The position numbers and the translations under genes are program-made. Positions 25,642-34,693 of a stretch of 64,000 nucleotides of DNA are shown here, one piece after another; within the stretch, counting starts at the first letter, position 1; each line of letters starts with the position of its first letter. The notes under the pieces are model-generated. The model was not told where the DNA came from. It saw nothing but the letters and a program-made list of their open reading frames with translations, and did no database searches. The stretch spans positions 558,001-622,000 of the forward strand of contig NZ_QKTV01000001.1 in NCBI RefSeq assembly GCF_003362725.1, in the 5' to 3' direction. Origin of the DNA: Winogradskyella aurantiaca. GTDB taxonomy: Bacteria > Bacteroidota > Bacteroidia > Flavobacteriales > Flavobacteriaceae.

Positions 25642-27675
25642 TTGAATCGAATAAGGCAATTCATATTTTTAGGTCTGATACTTATTTCATGCTCTGGTTT
25701 TTCTCAAGACATATTGCAGGCTAATAAAACTATTGATAGTCTGATATTTATTTGTAGGAACAGTAATCGATCTCCTGAAGAACGGTTGAAACTTGCATTT
25801 AAAGCGGAAAAAATTGCTACCCAATTAGATGTAGACTCCATAAAGGTTAAGGTGTGGAGAACTCTGGCTTTGATGCATCAGGCTAATAATGATCTGGACA
25901 ATTATGTAAAAGTCAATGCGGATTATTTAGAGTTAGCCTCTAAAATAAAAGACACTTTTTCAATTTCAGCGGCCTCAGCGAATTTAGGATCCTATTATCG
26001 ATATGTTGCGCAAAACGATACAGCCTATTATTATTTGAACAATGCCTTAAAATACTATGGCGAAAACGAGTTTTCAATAGGAAAAGCTGAGACCCTTTAT
26101 ATTCTGGCAGATATACAACATGTTGCAAAAATTTATGATGGGGCAGAATCTGATGCCGTAAAAGCATTAAAAGTCTTAGAAGGTATAGAGACTTCTGAGC
26201 AGTCATTAGATGCGTACTCAAACGTTTATAATTTATTGGCAATCATCTCACAGGACTTAGGAGAAAATGAGAGGGCAATCTCGTATTATAATCAATCTAT
26301 CGACTATGCCAATAAAATGGAGGATGGTTATATAAATGTAGTTTATGCCCAAAATAATATAGCAAGTTCTCTAAGAGATTTAAAAAGGTACCAGGACGCT
26401 CTTGAAATATTGGAAGATATTGAAAGTCAACTAGAGCGATATGAGTCTATAGATCCTTCATTTTATGGGACCATTATCAATAATATAGCATTAACTGAAG
26501 TGGAGTCAGGTCAGTTTAACTTCGAAGATGCTGAACAAAAATATAAGCTGGCAAGTCATATTTGTCTACAGAATGATTATCCAAATGGGTACTTAAATGC
26601 ACTTTTAGACTTATCAGAGCTCTATTTGATAGGTTCTTATCAAGATTCTGTCAGAAAATATGGTAAAATTTCGTTAGAAATGGCTGATGATTTGATCTCT
26701 AATCAAGCCAAACAACGGGCCTTATATTTACTCTCAGAAGTTACACAAGGTGAAGCTGGAAAAAACTATTTAAGGGAGCATATAAGACTTGAGGATAGTT
26801 TAGAAGCGGAAGAACGTTTGGTCCGTAATAAGATTGCTCGAATTAAGTTTGATACCGACCAGCTTCAGGCTAAGAATGAGCAAATCTCAAAAGAGAATTT
26901 TTACTTGCTAATTCTTTCAGGAGCTTTGTTGCTTACTGGGTTATTGGTGTATGTCATTATAAGCCAACGGGCCCGTAACAAAGAGCTGCGTTTACGACAA
27001 GCGCAGCAAGAGGCTAATGAGGAAATCTACAACCTGATGCTGAATCAGCAGGATAAAATTGAAGAGGCCCGAAGTGCCGAAAAGATTCGTGTTTCCAAGG
27101 AGCTACATGATGGGGTGTTGGGACGTTTATTTGGGGTGCGTCTAAGCCTGGACAGTCTCAATTTTTCGGAAGGGAAAGAAGCAATGACCAATAGGGGTAA
27201 TTATATCAATCAATTAAAAGGCATTGAAGAGGACATCAGAAAAATTTCCCATGAAATGAATACCGACTTTGTAGGTGGAGCTGGATTTACAGACATATTA
27301 AGCGATTTGGTAGAGACTCAGGCAACAGCTTATGACCTTAAATTCGAATTCAATTGTTCCGACGATATTAACTGGGAAGTCCTGTCTAATAAGTTGAAGA
27401 TTAACTTGTACCGTATTGTTCAGGAATCCATGCAAAATATTTACAAACATGCCCAGGCTACGACAATTCGCATTGCAATTTCGTTAATTAATAACGACCT
27501 TTGTTTAGAGGTGACAGATGATGGACAAGGATTCGATGTCAATAAACAGCGACGTGGAATCGGATTAAAGAATATGTCTTCTCGCGTAAATGAAGTCAAT
27601 GGAACTGTGAAGTTTCAATCAAAAATTGGGGACGGAACCACTGTAAGCGTTCTTATCCCAGGGGATCAATTATGA
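25642..27675 (+). CDS. TPR sensor histidine kinase (NarX/HisKA_3 type)
   Basis: 677 residues. Signal peptide (1-22), periplasmic TPR repeats (about 60-370), a coiled coil, one membrane helix (around 421-441, FYLLILSGALLLTGLLVYVI), then a HisKA_3 domain with KELHDGVLGRLFG (His near residue 490) and HATPase motifs (DDGQGFDV, GIGLKNMSSRV). The start is TTG. Kinases of this build in Bacteroidota pair with LuxR/NarL-type regulators, here encoded next with a 4-base ATGA overlap. Signal unknown; TPRs suggest protein or peptide binding in the periplasm. Confidence 0.9.
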   Translation: MNRIRQFIFLGLILISCSGFSQDILQANKTIDSLIFICRNSNRSPEERLKLAFKAEKIATQLDVDSIKVKVWRTLALMHQANNDLDNYVKVNADYLELASKIKDTFSISAASANLGSYYRYVAQNDTAYYYLNNALKYYGENEFSIGKAETLYILADIQHVAKIYDGAESDAVKALKVLEGIETSEQSLDAYSNVYNLLAIISQDLGENERAISYYNQSIDYANKMEDGYINVVYAQNNIASSLRDLKRYQDALEILEDIESQLERYESIDPSFYGTIINNIALTEVESGQFNFEDAEQKYKLASHICLQNDYPNGYLNALLDLSELYLIGSYQDSVRKYGKISLEMADDLISNQAKQRALYLLSEVTQGEAGKNYLREHIRLEDSLEAEERLVRNKIARIKFDTDQLQAKNEQISKENFYLLILSGALLLTGLLVYVIISQRARNKELRLRQAQQEANEEIYNLMLNQQDKIEEARSAEKIRVSKELHDGVLGRLFGVRLSLDSLNFSEGKEAMTNRGNYINQLKGIEEDIRKISHEMNTDFVGGAGFTDILSDLVETQATAYDLKFEFNCSDDINWEVLSNKLKINLYRIVQESMQNIYKHAQATTIRIAISLINNDLCLEVTDDGQGFDVNKQRRGIGLKNMSSRVNEVNGTVKFQSKIGDGTTVSVLIPGDQL

Positions 27676-28340
27676 ATCACATCAACATCCTAATGGTGGA
27701 CGACCATCCCATCATTATTGAAGGCTATCAGAATGTGCTGATGGCTTCCAAAAAAGAAGACCAAACTCTTTTAATCGATACAGCAAATAATTGTGACATG
27801 GCAGTTACCATGATTCAGCGTGCTGCCAAAAGTCAGCCTTATGATGTTTGCTTTTTTGATATATCGCTTCCCGGTTCCAGTGATGGTAAGTATACCTCTG
27901 GTCAAGATTTAGCCTTATTGGCACGCCAGGTGCTGCCCCATGCCAAGATTGTGATTCTGACCATGTTTAATGAGAGTTTTAGAATTCATAATATTATCAA
28001 GGAAATTAATCCAGATGGATTTTTGATAAAAAGTGATCTAACCTCTATTGAGCTCACGGATGCCTTCCAGCAGATTCTTAGGTTTCCTCCTTACTACAGT
28101 AGTACGGTTACCAATTATTTGAAAAAGGTAGTAGTGAGCCAGATCAACATCGACGATATTAATCGCAAGATTCTACACTTCCTTAGCCAAGGCGTCAAGA
28201 CCAGGAGTCTTGGGGAGTATGTTGGATTGTCCACTAGTGCGATCGAAAAACGAAAAAAGCAGCTCAAATTATTGTTTTCCGTCACGGATGGTAAAGACGA
28301 AACCTTGTTAAAGGAGGCTAGAGATAAAGGGTTTCTGTAA
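27672..28340 (+). CDS. Response regulator, NarL-like
   Basis: 222 residues. Receiver domain with MVDDHPIIIEGY (acidic pair Asp11-Asp12), phosphoacceptor in CFFDISLPG and switch Thr in VILTMFN. The C-terminus (from about 160) is a helix-turn-helix like region, SQGVKTRSLGEYVGLSTSAI then EKRKKQLK, shorter and less regular than classical LuxR domains. The start overlaps the kinase gene (ATGA), so they form a two-component pair. Confidence 0.88.
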   Translation: MNHINILMVDDHPIIIEGYQNVLMASKKEDQTLLIDTANNCDMAVTMIQRAAKSQPYDVCFFDISLPGSSDGKYTSGQDLALLARQVLPHAKIVILTMFNESFRIHNIIKEINPDGFLIKSDLTSIELTDAFQQILRFPPYYSSTVTNYLKKVVVSQINIDDINRKILHFLSQGVKTRSLGEYVGLSTSAIEKRKKQLKLLFSVTDGKDETLLKEARDKGFL

Positions 28341-28486
28341 TTAGCACCCTTCGAATTACGGTTTTTCCGCATCAAGTTTACGGTTTTCCCACAACAAAAA
28401 GTCAGTTCGTCAAATTACCTTTACCAAGTCAACAAGAACGAGATTGATCCCTCTTTAGTTTATTGTTGAATTAATAGCAAGTTGTA

Positions 28487-28529
28487 AACCTAATAGAAGA
28501 GCGACCGATGTGATTCTATTAGGTTTTTT
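28487..28529 (+). terminator. Terminator after the response regulator gene
   Basis: Perfect 12-bp stem AACCTAATAGAA/TTCTATTAGGTT with a 15-base loop, then TTTTTTG; 146 bases after the stop. Confidence 0.8.
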
Positions 28530-28532
28530 GTG

Positions 28533-29009
28533 TTATATAATGATCCAGATAAACAGCCCCAGGTAGACCACCGCTACACTAAACTTTATAAATGTTGAAG
28601 CTAAAAACCCCATTAAAGATCCATAAGCAGCTCTCAGTGCATGTTGACTGTCTTGTTGATATAACAGTTCTCCAATTAAGGCTCCTACAAATGGCCCAAT
28701 GATAATACCAAAGGGTATTGGGGCTAAAATTCCTATTATTAATCCCAGAGTGGTGCCCATCATACCATAGCGTGATCCGCCATATTTTCGAGTTCCTAGA
28801 GCAGGAATAATGTAATCCAAAATATAAATAACTAAGGCAATAATAAAGGTAAGTACCAGCGTACTAGTTGAAATTGATACGTTGTCCGAGAAACTCAAAA
28901 CTAAGAGTCCAATCCAGCTAGTAAGGGGGCCTGGAAGAATAGGGACAAAACTACCTAAGACCCCTAAGAGCATCAACAAGGAGGCTACTATGATTAAAAA
29001 GATATCCAT
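28533..29009 (-). CDS. DUF456 membrane protein
   Basis: 158 residues with about four to five hydrophobic segments and Gly/Pro-rich turns (GSFVPILPGPLTSWIGLLVL, then IPFGIIIGPFVGALIGELLY), the DUF456 pattern. No known function. It lies alone between a terminator and the divergent BlaI operon. Confidence 0.8.
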   Translation of the reverse strand: MDIFLIIVASLLMLLGVLGSFVPILPGPLTSWIGLLVLSFSDNVSISTSTLVLTFIIALVIYILDYIIPALGTRKYGGSRYGMMGTTLGLIIGILAPIPFGIIIGPFVGALIGELLYQQDSQHALRAAYGSLMGFLASTFIKFSVAVVYLGLFIWIII

Positions 29010-29052
29010 GTAACTAACAAGTCGACCTAAATGTTAAAAAGTTACAATTTTA

Positions 29053-29084
29053 ACTAAGCAGTTAGTTTAAACTAAAAACTTAGT
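29053..29084 (+). promoter_or_regulatory. Double BlaI-type operator
   Basis: Two dyads of one form, ACTAA-N4-TTAGT, at 29053-29066 and 29071-29084, 18 bp apart, directly before the BlaI gene. BlaI/MecI repressors bind such short dyads as dimers, so autoregulation is likely. Confidence 0.65.
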
Positions 29085-29111
29085 TATATTTATAATCTAA
29101 ATTACACACCT

Positions 29112-29471
29112 ATGAAACAATTGACCAAGGCAGAGGAGGAAATTATGCAGGTGCTCTGGGAGTTACAGAAGACTAATGTTAAGGGGATTATCGAACATTT
29201 ACCAGAATCCAAACCAGCATATAATACAGTATCTACCATTGTTAGAATTTTAGAGAGTAAGGGATTTGTTAGTTATGAAAAGCAGGGGAAAGGTCATGTG
29301 TATTTTCCACTGGTGCCTAAGAGTGATTACAGTAATCAAAGTCTCCATAAGTTGGTAGATAATTATTTTCAAGGATCCTTTAAGAGTATGGTGTCCTTTT
29401 TTGTAAAGAAAAACGATGTAGATCTTCAGGACATCGAGACCTTATTAAAAGAAATCAATAAAAACGAATAG
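29112..29471 (+). CDS. BlaI/MecI/CopY-family repressor
   Basis: 119 residues. The winged-helix part (LTKAEEEIMQVLWELQKTNV, YNTVSTIVRILESKGFVSYE) and the C-terminal dimerisation helix (DLQDIETLLKEINKNE) are complete. In the classical system the repressor is removed when the M56 protein of the next gene is activated. Two dyads lie in its own promoter. First gene of a four-gene operon. Confidence 0.92.
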   Translation: MKQLTKAEEEIMQVLWELQKTNVKGIIEHLPESKPAYNTVSTIVRILESKGFVSYEKQGKGHVYFPLVPKSDYSNQSLHKLVDNYFQGSFKSMVSFFVKKNDVDLQDIETLLKEINKNE

Positions 29472-29473
29472 CT

Positions 29474-31018
29474 ATGTTACATTACATTATACAAGTGGTG
29501 GCCTTTCAGGTTTTATTTCTTGTTGTCTATGATTTGTTTTTAAGGCGTCAGACCTTCTTTATTTGGAACCGAATCTATCTATTGGTCACTAGTTGTTTAT
29601 CACTAGCACTTCCTTTTATTAAGATTGGTTTTATATCCGACTTTGGATCAGAGATTGGGGTCATCACCTTGCCAGAGGTGGTATTGGGTAGTACAGAAGA
29701 ACTATCACCTATGAGCCAGGCTGCCATGAATGTAGCGGGTATTAGTACAGAGCCAGCAACAACCCCTGTATGGCAATGGGTATTGCTCAGCGGATCAATT
29801 GTGTTTTTAGTCATCTTACTAATCAAAGGACTTCAATTAGCAATGATCGTTTCAAAAAGTCCGAAGCGTTGGCAAAATAATATATTGGTGGTTAGACTTC
29901 TGAACAGTCATCAGGCCTATTCCTTCTTTAATAGTATTTTTCTGGGTTCTAACATCGCAAAAGAGGACCAAGAGGTCATATTGGAACATGAAATGGTGCA
30001 TGTCCGTCACGGGCATAGTCTGGATATTATGTGGTTCCAAATACTTAAAATTGCCATGTGGTTTAATCCTGCTGTTTACTGGTATCATAACCGCATTGTA
30101 GAACTACATGAATACACAGCTGACCATAAGGTCATCTCATCAGATCAAAAACAGTCTTATTATGAAAATTTGTTAAAACAAGCCTTTGGTGTCCAGACCT
30201 TGTCTCTAACCAATGCCTTCTTTTCAAAATCCCTACTTAAGAAGCGCTTACATATGATGCAGCAAGGGCCTACTGGAAGAAGAAATTACTGGAGGTACGC
30301 ACTCGCTATACCATTAATTATGGGCATGTTGACTTATGTGGCTTGTGAAAAAGAGGTATTAGAATCCAATGATTTTACTCAAGAAATTGAAGTAGAGCAA
30401 CTGTCCTTTATTATTGATAAAGATCAGTTCCCAAAAATAAGTGATCACCCGGGATATCTAAGGATTGAAAAGTTCATTGCTCAACATCCTGAATATGTCA
30501 TTAAGTTAGAACTCGCTCAAAATGAGTCAAAACTATCTGTTATTCATAAAAATAATCTGCCAGAGGATTCTTTTAAGATTACCACTGACGATGAGTTAAG
30601 TATGTATCTGGTCACTGATAAACAAACCCTAATTAACAAGATACAGAACTATTCAAATGAAGCTGAGGTTCCCTACTCAGTAATAGATCAGGCACCCACC
30701 TTTGAATCTTGTGACGGATTAGTTGGTGATGAACGAAAAAAATGTACCTCTATGGAAGTGGCTAAATTTGTTAATCAGAACTTTAACACCAACCTGGCTT
30801 TAGACCTAGGATTGACTGGGAGACAACGTATCTCTGTCTTTTTTAAGATTGATAAAAACGGTGACGTAACTGATGTTGGTGCCAGAGCACCTCATGAAGC
30901 CCTTGAAGAAGAGGCCAAGAGGGTAATTAACGCACTTCCAAAGTTTATTCCAGGCGTTCATCATGATGAAACTGTAGTAGTCCCTTATTCCTTACCTATA
31001 TTATTTCAAGTGCAATAA
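29474..31018 (+). CDS. BlaR1-like M56 metallopeptidase with TonB-C-like tail
   Basis: 514 residues. Three or four N-terminal membrane helices, the zinc motif HEMVH (LEHEMVHVRHGH, about residue 174), a further membrane helix near 275-293 (YALAIPLIMGMLTYVAC), and an extracytoplasmic part. The last ~110 residues (QRISVFFKIDKNGDVTDVGA, PKFIPGVHHD) resemble a TonB C-terminal domain. The expected role is to sense an envelope signal and cleave BlaI in the cytoplasm. It follows the repressor by two bases and overlaps the next start. Confidence 0.88.
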   Translation: MLHYIIQVVAFQVLFLVVYDLFLRRQTFFIWNRIYLLVTSCLSLALPFIKIGFISDFGSEIGVITLPEVVLGSTEELSPMSQAAMNVAGISTEPATTPVWQWVLLSGSIVFLVILLIKGLQLAMIVSKSPKRWQNNILVVRLLNSHQAYSFFNSIFLGSNIAKEDQEVILEHEMVHVRHGHSLDIMWFQILKIAMWFNPAVYWYHNRIVELHEYTADHKVISSDQKQSYYENLLKQAFGVQTLSLTNAFFSKSLLKKRLHMMQQGPTGRRNYWRYALAIPLIMGMLTYVACEKEVLESNDFTQEIEVEQLSFIIDKDQFPKISDHPGYLRIEKFIAQHPEYVIKLELAQNESKLSVIHKNNLPEDSFKITTDDELSMYLVTDKQTLINKIQNYSNEAEVPYSVIDQAPTFESCDGLVGDERKKCTSMEVAKFVNQNFNTNLALDLGLTGRQRISVFFKIDKNGDVTDVGARAPHEALEEEAKRVINALPKFIPGVHHDETVVVPYSLPILFQVQ

Positions 31019-32145
31019 TGAAACGAATTGTCCTACTCTATATATTGGCGTCTATCGGGGCCTGGGCGCAATCTGGTATTCAGGAGGCCGATAGTCTTTT
31101 TAAATTAGGTAATTACTCCAAGGCGATAGCGATTTATAAGCAAAACAGCCAACATCATGAGGCATCTCAAAAACTAGCTTTATCCTATCAGGCACTTGGT
31201 AATTATCAACAGGGGTTGCAGTATTATGACAAAGCAGTTCTAGCTCATCCAGAAAATCTATTCTTGCGCTACGAGCAGGCTAAACTATTGCGAGCATTAA
31301 AGAAGTACGATGTGGCTAAAGAGGGCTTTCAGACACTTATTCAGAAAGACTCGCTCAATCCTAATTTTTATTTCGAAATGGGAAAACTGGCCGAGCAAAC
31401 AGGTGATTCTTTGGCTATCAACTACTTCAACAAGACCTATAATTTAGATCCACAACACCAAAAAACCATTTATAAGATTGCCCGATATAAAATGGTAAAG
31501 CGAAAGCATATAGAGTCTAATGAATATGTAGACAGAGGACTTAAGTTGTATTCAGAGAATGTAGAACTCATTAGCTTAAAAGCTCAGAATTTCTATTGGA
31601 TGCAGGATTATGAAAAGGCTATTTTCTGGTTTGAGAAACTCATTGCCCTTGGTGAAAAATCGGAGTTGATCTATGAAAAACTAAGCATCAGTCAGGCTGA
31701 GAATTACGATTATGAGAAGGCGATTGCTTATCGAAAAAAGGCTTTGGCATATAATCCTGAAAATGCCGATGCCCATTACGCTATTGGTATTTACTATGAG
31801 TATCTTCACAAATTTGCAGAGGCGGAAGAGCATGTGGCGTTAGCTATCAGTCTGAAAGATGAAAAACTATCCGATGAATATCAAAAGTTAGGGGTTTTGC
31901 TCAATAGGCAAAAAAAGTACCCTCAGGCTATTGAGGCCTTTAAAAAGTCATTGAAGGAGGATCCTACTAATATGAGCTCAGACTTTTTTATGGCCATGTC
32001 CAAAGATCAGTATTATGAGGACATTGATGCCCGTATAAAAGTGTTTAAGGATCTGGAAAGCAAATACAGCGATTCTCCATTTGCCACATTTGCAAGTAGG
32101 CGCTTAGAAGAACTCCGCGAGGAAAAATTTAACACGCAGGACTAA
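31018..32145 (+). CDS. Secreted TPR protein
   Basis: 375 residues with a signal peptide (about 1-18, ending GAWAQ). At least eight TPR-like repeats follow from residue 20 to 330, with typical blocks such as SYQALGNYQQGLQYYDKAVL and KYPQAIEAFKKSLKEDPTN. It should act as a periplasmic scaffold. Its ATG overlaps the stop of the M56 gene, so it belongs to the BlaI/M56 operon and may be part of its sensing complex. Confidence 0.82.
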   Translation: MKRIVLLYILASIGAWAQSGIQEADSLFKLGNYSKAIAIYKQNSQHHEASQKLALSYQALGNYQQGLQYYDKAVLAHPENLFLRYEQAKLLRALKKYDVAKEGFQTLIQKDSLNPNFYFEMGKLAEQTGDSLAINYFNKTYNLDPQHQKTIYKIARYKMVKRKHIESNEYVDRGLKLYSENVELISLKAQNFYWMQDYEKAIFWFEKLIALGEKSELIYEKLSISQAENYDYEKAIAYRKKALAYNPENADAHYAIGIYYEYLHKFAEAEEHVALAISLKDEKLSDEYQKLGVLLNRQKKYPQAIEAFKKSLKEDPTNMSSDFFMAMSKDQYYEDIDARIKVFKDLESKYSDSPFATFASRRLEELREEKFNTQD

Positions 32146-32187
32146 ACTCTAAAAAAATTGTACTTTTCAGTTTCAGAAGTATTCTTC

Positions 32188-32658
32188 ATGAAACGACGCT
32201 TACTAATAGTTTTAATTCTCCTTGTTTCCTGTAAAGAAATGGACCTTAAGAAGGTGGATGAAACTACCTTGGTTCAGGAAGAATTAGAAAATATTAACTG
32301 GAATTCTGTTGACCAATACCCGAGTTTTATAGACTGTAACGATGTGCCTGAAACATCGAAAGAGCAATGTTTTAAAGCAACATTGATCAATCATATTAAT
32401 ACCAGTTTAGCCTCAGCAAATTTGGTAGTAACAGAAGATGTTAGTGATACCTTAATGCTAAGAATTCAGATTTCAAATAAGGGACTGGTATCTGTTACAG
32501 AAGTAAAGGCCAAAGCCACGACTCGCGAGATTATTCCTGAAATAGACAGTCTCGTCCACCAAAGTATGCGCACTCTTCCAAAGGTGCTCCCAGCTATTAA
32601 GCGCAGTCAGGAAGTCACAACTGAATTCCAGTTGCCTCTTGTAATAAGTATTAAGTAA
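32188..32658 (+). CDS. Lipoprotein related to the C-terminal domain of the M56 protein
   Basis: 156 residues. Signal peptide with lipobox ILLVSC (Cys near residue 15). The mature part repeats the layout of the C-terminal domain of the M56 protein in this operon: P-x-F-x-x-C near the start (YPSFIDCNDVP versus APTFESCDGLV), a second Cys ~12 residues on (KEQC versus KKC), an INTSLA/FNTNLA block, and a TLPKVLPA/ALPKFIPG block. It is thus a free-standing copy of that domain. The ATG at 32188 begins the signal peptide; TGTACTTTTC upstream may be its own -7 region. Confidence 0.7.
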   Translation: MKRRLLIVLILLVSCKEMDLKKVDETTLVQEELENINWNSVDQYPSFIDCNDVPETSKEQCFKATLINHINTSLASANLVVTEDVSDTLMLRIQISNKGLVSVTEVKAKATTREIIPEIDSLVHQSMRTLPKVLPAIKRSQEVTTEFQLPLVISIK

Positions 32659-32660
32659 GA

Positions 32661-33518
32661 TTACAGTCTAAATTTATATCCAATTACAAAGTCGATAGGG
32701 AAGTTTCCCTGATAGTCAAAAAACAAGGCTACAATTTCACTATACATAAACGTTACATAGCTATCCTTGCCAACTTTAACGTCTCCTCCCAGGCCAATAA
32801 TGAATGGTGAGTTAATAGCGTTATTACTAATTTTGATAGGCGCCCCTGTTTCTTCATCTTCAAGGACCACTTCATTAATATTTAAGGTGGCTACCTTCAC
32901 TTGAGCAAATAGCTTTAAGCGTTCTCTTCTTAAGAATCGAAACCGATAGCCAATATTGAATTCAGTGGTTTGGTAATCAAATTTATTGGACCTAAAAGCA
33001 TGTCTTACCTGAAGAAAACCAGCATGTTTGTGGTCTGGAACATTTCCTGAAAACTCTATATCAAGACCTAACTGTGGGTTGCTAATATTATCAGGGTTAC
33101 TTACAAATGGATTATTGGTAATTCCGGCAAAGGGCATAGCGTACCATTTTACTCTTGATGGAACTTTGTATGAGCTGTAATTAGGGTCCTGAGATGCGTT
33201 ATACTCATCTATATATTTTTGAAGTGATTTTAAGTCAAAAAAGAGCTCGTTGGTATTGCCAAAACCTCCAGTTAATGCACTTAGTTTTGCTTTGTAAAAG
33301 TTGACTTCTTCTACTGTTTCATGCAGCTGAACAAGATCACCCGAAGCTGTTTCAACAAAATAATAGTAGTTGCGTTGAACAAAGCACCAGTACAAATCAA
33401 TAGTGCCTTCTGAAACCTTCTTAAGGGTCACATCAAAACCTTCAATTTGTGTCTGTTTTTGAGCAGATAAAGTAATGAAATTTAGGAGCAGGAACAGGGC
33501 AATTAGTAGTTTCTTCAT
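32661..33518 (-). CDS. Hypothetical outer-membrane protein
   Basis: 285 residues with a signal peptide (about 1-19, ending TLSAQ). The first half is mixed alpha/beta without a recognised motif; the second half has barrel-like strands (AGFLQVRHAFRSNKFDYQT, FNIGYRFRFLRRERLKLFAQ) and ends in FVIGYKFRL. Probable surface or outer-membrane protein, function unknown. Two bases separate it from the convergent lipoprotein gene. Confidence 0.6.
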   Translation of the reverse strand: MKKLLIALFLLLNFITLSAQKQTQIEGFDVTLKKVSEGTIDLYWCFVQRNYYYFVETASGDLVQLHETVEEVNFYKAKLSALTGGFGNTNELFFDLKSLQKYIDEYNASQDPNYSSYKVPSRVKWYAMPFAGITNNPFVSNPDNISNPQLGLDIEFSGNVPDHKHAGFLQVRHAFRSNKFDYQTTEFNIGYRFRFLRRERLKLFAQVKVATLNINEVVLEDEETGAPIKISNNAINSPFIIGLGGDVKVGKDSYVTFMYSEIVALFFDYQGNFPIDFVIGYKFRL

Positions 33519-33558
33519 AACGCAGTAGTCTAGCCTAAAGCTACTAAAAAAGTTTTTT

Positions 33559-34689
33559 CTATGATTTAAATGAACGTTGTTTCCAAGTATATGGCCTAAG
33601 TAAACTTAACAGAACCACATATACACTTACAAAAGGGTAAATAATGCTGGAAGGCACAAAGGAGAATAAGACTTCTGTTTCGTCTAAGTAACGGGCAGTT
33701 TTAAAGACTAAAAGGAAATCAATTGAAAACTTAACCAGGAAAAATAAAAGTGCTGATTTGACATTAAGTTGTCCTATTAGCACCAAAAGTGGTAATGTAA
33801 GAATCCATAAATTGGTCAATAGGACTAATACTCCAGTGATTTTTCCAATCAGCAGGTTTGTTGATTTGGCTTTTGAAGCCCAGCGCTGGCGCTGATGAAA
33901 GAGCTGGTTCCAACTTGAGACAGGACTGGTACTAACGACGGCTTGGGGAGATTTTATATAGCCTAATTGATTAGGATTGTGTTTGACCAGGGCTTCAAGT
34001 AAAAAAACATCATCACCACTGGCAATATGCTGATTCTGCTTATATGGGTCAAGACTTAGAAAAGCTTCCTTGTCATAGCACATATTTGCGGCATTACACA
34101 TAAAGGGGTGACCCCACCCAAAGGCACCAATAGTTGACCCCTGAAGACTTAATACATCGATAGCTTGATAGCGATCTAAAAATGATTGGAGCTTATGTAA
34201 TTTCACAGGACCTGCTATTAAGGTACTCGGTTGGGCCTGCAGAAACGCATCAAAACAAGCCAGCCAGTACTTGGGGAGAATTACATCTGCGTCGGTGGTG
34301 GCGATGTACCTAAAGTGGGCATTCTGGATACCCAATCGAACAGCATCTTTCTTAGGCGAACCACTGAATCTCTCATTATTCAGGATTTTCCAGGTACTTT
34401 TTGGTCGCTGTTGTCTGATAAAAGACTCAATGAGCTTAACGGATTTATCACTGGAGTCGTCATTGATAAATAGCACTTCAACCAGTTTTGATGGATACTC
34501 GAGTTGATACAAGGACTCTAAAAGGGCTGGTAAAGTATCCTCTTCATTCCTAAATGTAATAATCACAGAGAAACCCATTTTTGGAGAATAATCTTGTAAA
34601 TAGAAGTCATCTACCTTATCAAAACCCTTGTAGAAAGCGATAATCAATAGGATGTAAAGTAAGATAAGAACGAGTCCGGTAATTAGCAT
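33559..34689 (-). CDS. Membrane glycosyltransferase, family 2
   Basis: 376 residues. N-terminal membrane helix, a GT-A domain with FSVIITFRNEEDTLPALL, INDDSSDKS, a metal-binding ATTDADVIL, and QRQRWASK, then C-terminal helices. It makes a polyprenyl- or lipid-linked glycan by processive or single transfer; the product is unknown. Four bases after the flippase-like gene on the same strand, so the two likely work together at the inner membrane. Confidence 0.88.
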   Translation of the reverse strand: MLITGLVLILLYILLIIAFYKGFDKVDDFYLQDYSPKMGFSVIITFRNEEDTLPALLESLYQLEYPSKLVEVLFINDDSSDKSVKLIESFIRQQRPKSTWKILNNERFSGSPKKDAVRLGIQNAHFRYIATTDADVILPKYWLACFDAFLQAQPSTLIAGPVKLHKLQSFLDRYQAIDVLSLQGSTIGAFGWGHPFMCNAANMCYDKEAFLSLDPYKQNQHIASGDDVFLLEALVKHNPNQLGYIKSPQAVVSTSPVSSWNQLFHQRQRWASKAKSTNLLIGKITGVLVLLTNLWILTLPLLVLIGQLNVKSALLFFLVKFSIDFLLVFKTARYLDETEVLFSFVPSSIIYPFVSVYVVLLSLLRPYTWKQRSFKS

Positions 34690-34693
34690 ATTT

